NCBI GenBank assembly: GCA_002408485.1
Contig: DHSP01000077.1
Span: forward strand, 29,918-51,839
Reading direction: 5' to 3'
DNA: 21,922 nucleotides
Source of the DNA: Proteiniphilum sp. UBA5283
GTDB taxonomy: Bacteria > Bacteroidota > Bacteroidia > Bacteroidales > Dysgonomonadaceae
Below the pieces are notes generated by a model. The model worked only from the letters and a program-made list of their open reading frames with translations. It did no database searches and was not told where the DNA came from. The position numbers and the translations under genes are program-made. Positions 8,823 through 15,143 of this stretch are shown here, piece after piece (position 1 is the stretch's first letter; the number at the start of each line of letters is the position of its first letter).

Positions 8823-8857
8823 TAAACAATCACGGAGTGATTGTTTAGTTCACTCCG
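8823..8857 (-). terminator. Overlapping alternative hairpins between the lipoprotein and yjjG genes
   Basis: An 11-bp perfect stem (TAAACAATCAC at 8823-8833 with GTGATTGTTTA at 8837-8847, loop GGA) overlaps a second possible stem (CGGAGTGA at 8833-8840 with TCACTCCG at 8850-8857). The two cannot form together. On the minus strand the first is followed by only a short T-rich stretch, so it may be a weak terminator or attenuator. Confidence 0.4.
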
Positions 8858-8886
8858 CGATCAATAATTCAAGTTTACCGGATTGG

Positions 8887-9741
8887 TTAATTTACTTCGA
8901 TGATGAGATACTTGGTCAGGCTCCAGAAACGCTGTGTATCGGTGATCGTAAACACAAGATTACCATCACTTCCTTTTACAAATTCATAGGTCCCTTCGGG
9001 ATGGGTCGACCACAACTTCGCTTTAGGAGCATACAACGGTATCTGTGTTACCTCACGAATATCAATCTGGAGAAAATAATCCTTGTTGAAAGTATTCTTC
9101 AATACCCGTGTCTGTTGCAGGAAACCACCGGAAAGAATCTTCTGATCTTTCAACTCATTGCCGGTACCAAAAACATAGTAGGCAGTGTGCAGTGTCTTAT
9201 CCTGTTCCCGGATGGTTGCAGATTGTTGTTCAGCCTCCATTGCCAAAGAAGTTACATCTTGCGAAAGCTGCGCAATCTGCTCATCTTTCAGGGAGAGTTG
9301 GTTTTGCAACTCGGCCAGACGGGTAGCACTCTCATTCATCTCGTTGTTGAGCCTTGAGATGGTGTTCTTGAGCGAGGCAATTTCTTTGTTGCTGCTGCTC
9401 TGCTTCTTATTCAGCTCGGCCAATTGCTCCTTGTTGCGTTGCAGAATCTCCTGGATCATTCTGAAATTTTCGGTTACGCGATCTTTGGTATCCTGACTCA
9501 TTTCACCGCTTTTTGCAGACTGGGTGGAAATATAATTTTCCGCCTCTCTGATCTTTGCAAAGTTCGCTTCCACTTCACTAATCACCGCCATCATATCAGC
9601 TGCCTCCTGCTGGGTTCCGGCAGACTGCATAAGCAGGGAATCGCGCTGGGCCTGAAGCTCCTTATATTCTTTCGATTCCTTTACGTTTGTACATGAAACA
9701 ATCAGTCCCATGATAAGCATAAATACCCATAATTTTTTCAT
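8887..9741 (-). CDS. Coiled-coil lipoprotein of Bacteroidales type
   Basis: This 284-residue protein begins with a lipoprotein signal peptide ending at C17 (IVSC). Residues after the cysteine lack an acidic export signal, so a periplasm-facing anchor is likely. Residues 22-190 are strongly charged and heptad-like (KEYKELQAQRDSLL, LKNTISRLNNEMNESATRLA), which is a long coiled coil. The C-terminal 90 residues are a compact conserved domain (YYVFGTGNELKDQKIL, LYAPKAKLWSTHPEGTYEFV, FWSLTKYLIIEVN). Related proteins are widespread in Bacteroidales. From memory, some are labelled Cbp1-like collagen-binding adhesins, but nothing in this sequence proves binding. A cell-envelope structural role is equally possible. 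Confidence 0.85.
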   Translation of the reverse strand: MKKLWVFMLIMGLIVSCTNVKESKEYKELQAQRDSLLMQSAGTQQEAADMMAVISEVEANFAKIREAENYISTQSAKSGEMSQDTKDRVTENFRMIQEILQRNKEQLAELNKKQSSSNKEIASLKNTISRLNNEMNESATRLAELQNQLSLKDEQIAQLSQDVTSLAMEAEQQSATIREQDKTLHTAYYVFGTGNELKDQKILSGGFLQQTRVLKNTFNKDYFLQIDIREVTQIPLYAPKAKLWSTHPEGTYEFVKGSDGNLVFTITDTQRFWSLTKYLIIEVN

Positions 9742-9889
9742 ACGATAATATATTAGTCATTTACGTCAATTGTGTAAAGAACAACCCCTGATCAACCGTT
9801 TATGTGCAAAGATGACCGTGTTGTTTCAAAATTTCTTTTTACCTTTTTATTAAACAATTATATCTGTAAAATAGTTTGATGTTGATCTT

Positions 9890-10576
9890 TCATTTCCCGG
9901 ACACGACAATCACAAATTCCCCCCGGGGTGCTTGTTGGGTAAAATGGTCGATCAGCTCTTGCAGCGTTCCCCTCACGGTTTCCGCGTAAATTTTTGAAAT
10001 CTCTCTCGACACCGATGCCTCCCGGCTGCCTCCCAAATGTTCCGCAAGTTGTGTCAATGTTTTCAGCACGCGATAGGGAGATTCGTAGAAGATCATGGTA
10101 CGGTTTTCCTCAGCAAGTTGTTTCAGTCTTGTCTGTCTGCCCTTTTTCTGGGGCAGAAACCCCTCAAAGCAAAAACGGTCATTGGGCAATCCTGACTCAA
10201 CCAGGGCGGGGACAAAGGCTGTCGCCCCGGGAAGACACTCCACAGCCACACCCTCCTGGATACAGGCTCTCACAAGTAAAAAGCCCGGATCGGAAATGGC
10301 GGGCGTACCGGCATCGGAAATAAGTGCGATCTTATTCCCTGCTTTCATGCGCTCAACCATTTCAGCGGTGGTATGGTGTTCGTTAAATTTATGGTGCGAC
10401 TGCATACGTGTCTCTATTCCGAAGTGTTTTAACAGAAACCCGCTCGTACGGGTATCTTCCGCCAACACCAGGTCGCACTCCTTCAACAGGTTGATCGCCC
10501 TCAACGTAATATCCTCCAGATTGCCCACCGGCGTGGGGACCACATATAGTTTTCCTGTTTTCATTTGCTTTTGCAT
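9890..10576 (-). CDS. rsmI: 16S rRNA (cytidine1402-2'-O)-methyltransferase
   Basis: This 228-residue enzyme methylates the ribose of C1402 in 16S rRNA, using S-adenosylmethionine. It belongs to the tetrapyrrole-methylase fold. The signatures are clear and in order: VVPTPVGNLEDITLRAI, LAEDTRTSGFLLKHF, ALISDAGTPAISDPGFLLV, LPGATAFVPALVESGLP and FEGFLPQKKGRQ, then FYESPYRV and VSREISKIYAETVRG. The protein lacks the C-terminal extension found in longer RsmI proteins, as is common in Bacteroidetes. It begins 2 bp after the stop of the upstream unknown gene, so the two are probably co-transcribed. A second in-frame ATG four codons later (MKTGK) is an alternative start. Confidence 0.96.
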   Translation of the reverse strand: MQKQMKTGKLYVVPTPVGNLEDITLRAINLLKECDLVLAEDTRTSGFLLKHFGIETRMQSHHKFNEHHTTAEMVERMKAGNKIALISDAGTPAISDPGFLLVRACIQEGVAVECLPGATAFVPALVESGLPNDRFCFEGFLPQKKGRQTRLKQLAEENRTMIFYESPYRVLKTLTQLAEHLGGSREASVSREISKIYAETVRGTLQELIDHFTQQAPRGEFVIVVSGK

Positions 10577-10578
10577 GG

Positions 10579-11295
10579 TTATGCAAACCCTTTTTGAATA
10601 ACCTTCAGAAAGTCCTCCACGACCGGATCATCAAAATCCCAACCGCTATGCTCTCTCAAATAGGTTTCAACCTGGTCAAAGTCATCAAAAGCATTTAAAC
10701 GAATCATCATTTGATTCATCTCCTCTCTGTTATTATGAAACAGTTCTCTTTGGAACAAAAAACGATCGTTCAGGCTGATGCTCCGCCTCAGGTCAAGCAC
10801 CGTTGGCGACACCCTGATTTTGTCGTTCAAGGAAGGGATGACCGGCTTCGAATCCTTGTCCGATTGCGGCGAAACTGTAGCTGTTTGTTTGGGAGGCAAC
10901 ATTGTTTCGTGTGAACGGGGATTTTTATATTCAGGCAGCACCACACCCTCTGCATAGCGGTTTCCCGCAGTCTGGAAAGCTGTTTCTTTGGATGGGGACA
11001 AGGCGCTTTCAGAAATCGGCTGCTCATTGGATATTTCACTTTCCTGCACAGGGTTGTTCCTCTGTTCCGACTCTGACAGGAACTGGATCAAACGCTTCAT
11101 CTGTTGCTTCATCTCCTCTATCTGCAGCAATTCGAGCTCGTGTAGCAAGCGCGAGATTTCCTGGGTTTTATTGAAGGACTCACTAAAAAAGGAGAAAGGC
11201 AATTCATCGTTGTTCTGAACAGACACCAGTCGCTCCTCCAACGAACGAAGTTCGTGCAGCAACCGTCTGAGGTAATCATTTCTTTTTTCCGACAT
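10579..11295 (-). CDS. Conserved Bacteroidales protein of unknown function
   Basis: I do not recognise a function for this 238-residue protein. It has no signal peptide or membrane segment. Residues 1-80 are helical and charged (YLRRLLHELRSLEERL, ISRLLHELELLQIEEMKQQM), probably a coiled coil. Residues 80-155 are polar and low in complexity, likely a disordered linker. The C-terminal 75 residues form the best-defined block (LDLRRSISLNDRFLFQRELF, MMIRLNAFDDFDQVETYLRE, WDFDDPVVEDFLKVI), which looks like a small helical domain and resembles a block I associate with Bacteroidetes proteins. It lies between the helicase and rsmI genes and is 2 bp from rsmI. It has its own promoter inside the helicase 3' end. 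Confidence 0.8.
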   Translation of the reverse strand: MSEKRNDYLRRLLHELRSLEERLVSVQNNDELPFSFFSESFNKTQEISRLLHELELLQIEEMKQQMKRLIQFLSESEQRNNPVQESEISNEQPISESALSPSKETAFQTAGNRYAEGVVLPEYKNPRSHETMLPPKQTATVSPQSDKDSKPVIPSLNDKIRVSPTVLDLRRSISLNDRFLFQRELFHNNREEMNQMMIRLNAFDDFDQVETYLREHSGWDFDDPVVEDFLKVIQKGFA

Positions 11296-11364
11296 CCTAT
11301 ATGCTTTATCGAGAAGTTATAAACTGACACTGCCTTAAGAAGGCATGCACATGCTTCATCATTG

Positions 11365-11397
11365 CAAAAGTAATCATATTTTGGGAAGCTCCACAAA
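11365..11397 (-). promoter_or_regulatory. Promoter inside the helicase 3' end, reading into the unknown gene and rsmI
   Basis: On the minus strand TTTG (complement of 11394-11397), a 21-bp spacer and TACTTTTG (complement of 11365-11372) match the Bacteroidetes promoter form. The -33 part lies within the last codons of the helicase gene. The predicted leader of about 65 nt contains a small hairpin, TGCCTT/AAGGCA at 11331-11345. Confidence 0.6.
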
Positions 11398-12801
11398 ATC
11401 GTCGGGTAAATTTACAAGCCAGAGTCGGCCCGAACTGCGGGTAATGGATGTGTAGAGCCAGCGGTAGAAGTTTTCGCCCATATACGATTGCTGCACATAA
11501 CCCAGATCGAGGAATACATTTTTCCACTCCCCCCCCTGTGCCTTGTGACAGGTGACGGCATACCCGTATTTAACCTGCAATGCGTTAAAATAGGGATTTT
11601 CTTTTACTTTTTTATATCGTAACCGCTTTTGAGAAATCTCGCCATAATCTTCCATTATGCTGGTAAACAAAAGATCGTTCTGCGAACGGGTAAGGCCTGG
11701 CACCTCGGTATGCAATACGTCCATATTGATTTTAGCCTCAAATTCAATGTCATAATCACGGTGATGCAACACCACGTTGCAAAAACGGAAGCCATACATC
11801 TCCTCCTCTCCTTTCACACGCACCACCTCCACAAACTCCCCGTTTGCTAAAAAATCGAGATGCTCGAAATTCTCCACCCAAAAATAGTTGTTTTTGGTAA
11901 TCATCAGAATGTCGCCCGTGGAGAGTTCCTCTTCCCGGTAAAGCACCCTGTTGCGGATTCCGTTATTGTAGGCGTTCACCCGTTTGTTGGAGCGGGAAAT
12001 AACGATGGTCTCCTCTATTCCGTCCTTGCGGTAGGCATCCCCAATTTCGTCGATCAGCTCCAAGCCGGTGATCCGCTTTACGTCGGCAAAACCGCTTACA
12101 ATCAGCTTGGGATAATCTTCTGTGTTATTAAATCGAAGTGCATTTCTTAAGACGGTGGCATTGTGCAAAATACCCGACTCCTCCGTCTGCCTCACAATCT
12201 CCGTGAGGGTAGCATCGCTCACCTGAAGGGAATAGGAGAGCAGTACATCCTTGTCGAGTGCCGGGCTGTTCTCCTGCTTTACCGGCGGCAACTGTGCGTT
12301 ATCACCAATCAGCAACATTCTGCATCCTTCACCGGAATAAACATATTCAATCAGATCGTCAAGCAACCGCCCTGTACCAAACAAGGAGTAGTCTGCCGAC
12401 TCGTTGTTTATCATCGAGGCTTCATCGACAATAAAGAGGGTATGCTTATGCAGGTTTTCACTCAGCGAGAAGTGAGGCGTCCCTTCCGCAAACTTTTGCT
12501 GTCGGTATATCTTCTTATGGATCGTAAACGCTTGTTGTGCTGCATAGGCTGAAAAAACCTTTGCGGCACGTCCCGTGGGTGCCAGCAGGACAGTTTTTTG
12601 CCTGAATTCGGCCATGGTCCTGACCAGGCTGCCAATTAACGATGACTTACCCGTTCCGGCATACCCTGTCAGCAGGAAGATCTGATCGCCGGTTTCTGAA
12701 AAAAGAAAATCGGCAATCTTTTCCAGAGCTTTTTGTTGATCGTTTGTAAAACTATGGGGGAAATATCCGCTGATTTTCTCTATAAAGAACCGATTTATCA
12801 T
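11374..12801 (-). CDS. RecD/Pif1-like ATP-dependent DNA helicase
   Basis: This 475-residue superfamily 1B helicase probably moves 5'-3' on single-stranded DNA in repair or recombination. Walker A is GYAGTGKSS (46-54), motif Ia is VLLAPTGRAAKVFS, Walker B is FIVDEASM (123-130), and motif III is LIGDNAQLPPVKQ (164-176). The C-terminal UvrD_C_2-like part includes KYGYAVTCHKAQGGEW and YTSITRSSGRLWLV. The short two-domain form is the one common in Bacteroidetes, unlike the 600-700-residue RecD of RecBCD. The start at 12801 was chosen because MINRFFIEKI leads straight into the helicase. An in-frame ATG at 12945 would add 48 residues with no resemblance to the family and would overlap the divergent promoter and gene. 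Confidence 0.93.
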   Translation of the reverse strand: MINRFFIEKISGYFPHSFTNDQQKALEKIADFLFSETGDQIFLLTGYAGTGKSSLIGSLVRTMAEFRQKTVLLAPTGRAAKVFSAYAAQQAFTIHKKIYRQQKFAEGTPHFSLSENLHKHTLFIVDEASMINNESADYSLFGTGRLLDDLIEYVYSGEGCRMLLIGDNAQLPPVKQENSPALDKDVLLSYSLQVSDATLTEIVRQTEESGILHNATVLRNALRFNNTEDYPKLIVSGFADVKRITGLELIDEIGDAYRKDGIEETIVISRSNKRVNAYNNGIRNRVLYREEELSTGDILMITKNNYFWVENFEHLDFLANGEFVEVVRVKGEEEMYGFRFCNVVLHHRDYDIEFEAKINMDVLHTEVPGLTRSQNDLLFTSIMEDYGEISQKRLRYKKVKENPYFNALQVKYGYAVTCHKAQGGEWKNVFLDLGYVQQSYMGENFYRWLYTSITRSSGRLWLVNLPDDFVELPKI

Positions 12802-12851
12802 TTTTTTTGGTAAATTTTGCCGTAAAAGTAGCACAATTATCATTCTTTTTC

Positions 12852-12859
12852 TAAATTTG
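12852..12859 (+). promoter_or_regulatory. Candidate -7 box for the membrane protein / DUF3822 / rsmD operon
   Basis: TAAATTTG matches TAnnTTTG exactly and lies 55 bp before the ATG at 12915. No good -33 element is seen at 19-21 bp. The divergent helicase start is 50 bp to the left. Confidence 0.45.
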
Positions 12860-12914
12860 TACTCTAAAATCAGGAAATCAAAATCAAAACAGTATAAATT
12901 AAAAAGAAAAGTCC

Positions 12915-13619
12915 ATGAAAGTTGTAATGAGGGTGCTTTTAGCACTAGCCATTGTTCTTTTAGCGTACATCAGCTGGAGAAGTATCCAGGGGCCTATTGA
13001 TTTCAACACGGAAGTTGCAAAACGCGATAAGGCCGTTATTCAGCGACTGGTTGACATCCGCACTGCCCAGGTTGCTTTGCGTGCCCAGACTGGTGCATAC
13101 ACAGCCAGTTTCGACACACTCATCAATTTTGTGAAAGATGGCAAGATTGCCACACTTGTAAAATCGGGCGACCTCACTGAGGCTCAACTTGAAGCAGGAA
13201 TGACAGAAGAAAAAGCCATGCAGATTATTCACGCCGGCAACGAAGCGGCCATCAAGGCTGCCGGCCTGTGGGATAGTGCAAAAAATGCGCCCCAGCTTGT
13301 GAGAGACTCCATATATTCCCCTGCCGTTGAAGTGTTGTATCCCAACCGCACACGTTTCAGCGTGGATTCGCTGAAGTATGTACCGTTTGGACAAGGGGCG
13401 GAATTTGAGATGGGTACGGACTCTTTGATTACAGCCTCCGGATATCCTATCCAGGTGTTTGAAGCAAAAGCCCCATACTCCGTTTATTTGGGGGACCTCG
13501 ACCAGAAGCTGCTGAATCAGAAGATCCAGGAAGTGCTCGACCGTCCCGGGAAAAAATATCCCGGTATGCAGGTGGGTTCACTCGAAGTAGCCAATAACAA
13601 CGCCGGAAACTGGGAGTAA
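12915..13619 (+). CDS. Single-pass membrane protein of unknown function
   Basis: I do not recognise a function for this 234-residue protein. It has one N-terminal hydrophobic segment (residues 4-20, VMRVLLALAIVLLAYIS) without a cysteine lipobox or a clear signal-peptidase site. It is therefore probably a membrane anchor with the rest in the periplasm. Residues 35-110 are helical (KAVIQRLVDIRTAQVALRAQ, SFDTLINFVKDGKIATLV), with some resemblance in layout to pilin-like or secretion-associated proteins. Residues 140-234 look beta-rich (YPNRTRFSVDSLKYVPFGQG, FEMGTDSLITASGYPIQVFEA). It is the first gene of an operon with a DUF3822 gene (22 bp gap) and rsmD. The order looks like one often seen in Bacteroidales, but the functional link is unknown. 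Confidence 0.82.
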   Translation: MKVVMRVLLALAIVLLAYISWRSIQGPIDFNTEVAKRDKAVIQRLVDIRTAQVALRAQTGAYTASFDTLINFVKDGKIATLVKSGDLTEAQLEAGMTEEKAMQIIHAGNEAAIKAAGLWDSAKNAPQLVRDSIYSPAVEVLYPNRTRFSVDSLKYVPFGQGAEFEMGTDSLITASGYPIQVFEAKAPYSVYLGDLDQKLLNQKIQEVLDRPGKKYPGMQVGSLEVANNNAGNWE

Positions 13620-13641
13620 CCAGCTCACGAGCCAACGCAGT

Positions 13642-14457
13642 ATGTTTTTACCGGAAAATATTGACTTAGCGCATTCCGACGAATATAATTTATCCATTCG
13701 GCTAACGCCGGATGGATTTTCTTTTTACATCTTTTCTCCGGCTGACCCCTCCGTCTTCCACTTTCAGGAAACATCTCTGGGAAATAAGCTATCGTATGCC
13801 GATAATATTAAAAAGGTGATCTTTGATCTCGGTTTTTTCAGTCATGTGTTTCACAAAACCACTGTAACAACCGTTTCATCCCATTACACCCTCGTGCCGG
13901 ATCCTTATTACGACCAGAAAAAAAGGGAGGAACTGTTTCATTTCAACTTTCATGATCCTCTGGGTATCGTACTAAGTGAGGCCTCTTCAAAGGGATCCTA
14001 TCATGTTCTGTTTGCTATGCAGGCAGAGGTACATGCATTTTTGCTGCGTAATTTATGGAATCCCTCTTTTCATCACCATATTACGCCACTTCTGCAGTTG
14101 TTTGAAACGGATCAGAAAGCCGGGAATGAGAAGACGTGCTTTGCCGATTTTCACGATAACCACGCCAGCATCATCTGCTTCACTGGCGACAAGCTTTTAT
14201 CGGCCAACACATTCGCTTGCCTGGACCCACACGACACCACCTACTATATTGCGAGTATATGGGAGAAGCTGGAGTTCAGTCAGACAACAGACAGACTCTG
14301 CCTGTCGGGAGAGGTTGACGCACAAAAAGCAGTGACAGACATCTTAAAAAAACTGATCCGCCGAGTGGAGTACATGCCCTTGCAGCCAAAAGTCTTGTTG
14401 ACAGAAGTTCAGAAAAAAACACTCCCCACCGATATCCTTGCTACCCTATGCGTATAG
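13642..14457 (+). CDS. DUF3822 family protein
   Basis: This 271-residue soluble protein resembles DUF3822, a family restricted to Bacteroidetes with no established role. The recognisable pattern is an N-terminal LSIRLTPDGFSFYIFS block, a central HFNFHDPLGIVLSEA segment, and DFHDNHASIICFTGDKLLSANTF. The alternating strands (SIRLTPDGFSFYIF; CFADFHDNHASIICFTGDKLL) suggest a duplicated actin/hexokinase-like fold, but that is my inference from the pattern only. It sits between the membrane protein gene and rsmD and overlaps rsmD by 10 bp, so it is very probably translated together with rsmD. No catalytic motif was found. Confidence 0.85.
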   Translation: MFLPENIDLAHSDEYNLSIRLTPDGFSFYIFSPADPSVFHFQETSLGNKLSYADNIKKVIFDLGFFSHVFHKTTVTTVSSHYTLVPDPYYDQKKREELFHFNFHDPLGIVLSEASSKGSYHVLFAMQAEVHAFLLRNLWNPSFHHHITPLLQLFETDQKAGNEKTCFADFHDNHASIICFTGDKLLSANTFACLDPHDTTYYIASIWEKLEFSQTTDRLCLSGEVDAQKAVTDILKKLIRRVEYMPLQPKVLLTEVQKKTLPTDILATLCV

Positions 14458-14981
14458 TCAGCGGAAAATATAAGTCAAGAAGAATTCAGGTCCCACCCAA
14501 TCTAAAAGCGAGACCAACAACCGACTTTGCGAAGGAGAACCTTTTCAATATCCTGAACAACAGGATAGACTGGGAAGAAACCACAGCGCTCGATCTTTTT
14601 TCCGGTACCGGAAGCATTGCACTGGAGCTGGTCTCCAGAGGATGCCCCTACGTGGTAAGTGTGGAGCAGAATCAAAATCATTTTAACTTTATCTGCCATG
14701 CGCAGGAAAAGCTGGGCGCAAAGGAGCTTTTTCCGGTCAGGGCTGATGCCTTCAAATATCTACAATCACTGAAACAACCTTTTGGTTTTATTTTTGCCGA
14801 CCCTCCCTACGACCTTACGGGTATCGATTTACTGCCGGCAGTTATCTTTGAAAGAAAACTACTGAAGCCAGACGGTCTGTTTGTGCTGGAACATTCCAGA
14901 AAATTCAACTTTTCACAGCTTCCTTATTTCGAGGAAGAACGCGCATACGGAAGCGTTCATTTTTCATTTTTCACAGTGTAA
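14448..14981 (+). CDS. rsmD: 16S rRNA (guanine966-N2)-methyltransferase
   Basis: This 177-residue S-adenosylmethionine-dependent enzyme methylates G966 of 16S rRNA during small-subunit assembly. It has the typical N terminus MRIVSGKYKSRRIQVP followed by RPTTDFAKENLFNIL. The SAM-binding motif is ALDLFSGTGSIALEL, the second acidic position is VSVEQN, and the catalytic motif is FADPPYDL (IV). The length matches the family (about 180). It is the last gene of the operon and overlaps DUF3822 by 10 bp. Two rRNA 2'-O/N2 methyltransferases (rsmI and rsmD) flank the helicase region within 5 kb. Confidence 0.95.
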   Translation: MRIVSGKYKSRRIQVPPNLKARPTTDFAKENLFNILNNRIDWEETTALDLFSGTGSIALELVSRGCPYVVSVEQNQNHFNFICHAQEKLGAKELFPVRADAFKYLQSLKQPFGFIFADPPYDLTGIDLLPAVIFERKLLKPDGLFVLEHSRKFNFSQLPYFEEERAYGSVHFSFFTV

Positions 14982-14995
14982 TCTACTGCTGCCAA

Positions 14996-15030
14996 AGCCG
15001 CTATGTGGAACAATGTTCAACGTTGCGGCT
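14996..15030 (+). terminator. Hairpin after rsmD
   Basis: AGCCGC (14996-15001) pairs with GCGGCT (15025-15030), and within it GAAC (15008-15011) pairs with GTTC (15015-15018), leaving an internal loop. There is no T-run, so termination is uncertain. It lies 15 bp after the rsmD stop. Confidence 0.35.
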
Positions 15031-15084
15031 AAGTTATATTTGCCAACTGGCAGAAAAAGGCAGCCCGAGTCACCAATCCTCGAT

Positions 15085-15115
15085 TTTCTTTCTGCAAAAA
15101 TTTATCTTATTTTTG
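15085..15115 (+). promoter_or_regulatory. Candidate promoter of the TonB-dependent receptor gene
   Basis: TTTC at 15085-15088, a 19-bp spacer and TATTTTTG at 15108-15115 nearly match the Bacteroidetes form, 28 bp before the start codon. A second exact -7 box, TATATTTG, lies at 15035-15042 but lacks a well-spaced -33 element. Confidence 0.45.
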
Positions 15116-15143
15116 CTGCGCATTTTTAAACAACTAACAAAAT

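Noticed and set aside
12802..12945. Earlier in-frame start for the helicase
   Set aside because: It would add 48 unrelated residues and overlap the divergent promoter and the next gene's first codons.
14982..15143. Cobalamin riboswitch upstream of the TonB receptor
   Set aside because: No B12-box or other conserved core segment was found; only a hairpin and candidate promoter boxes are present.
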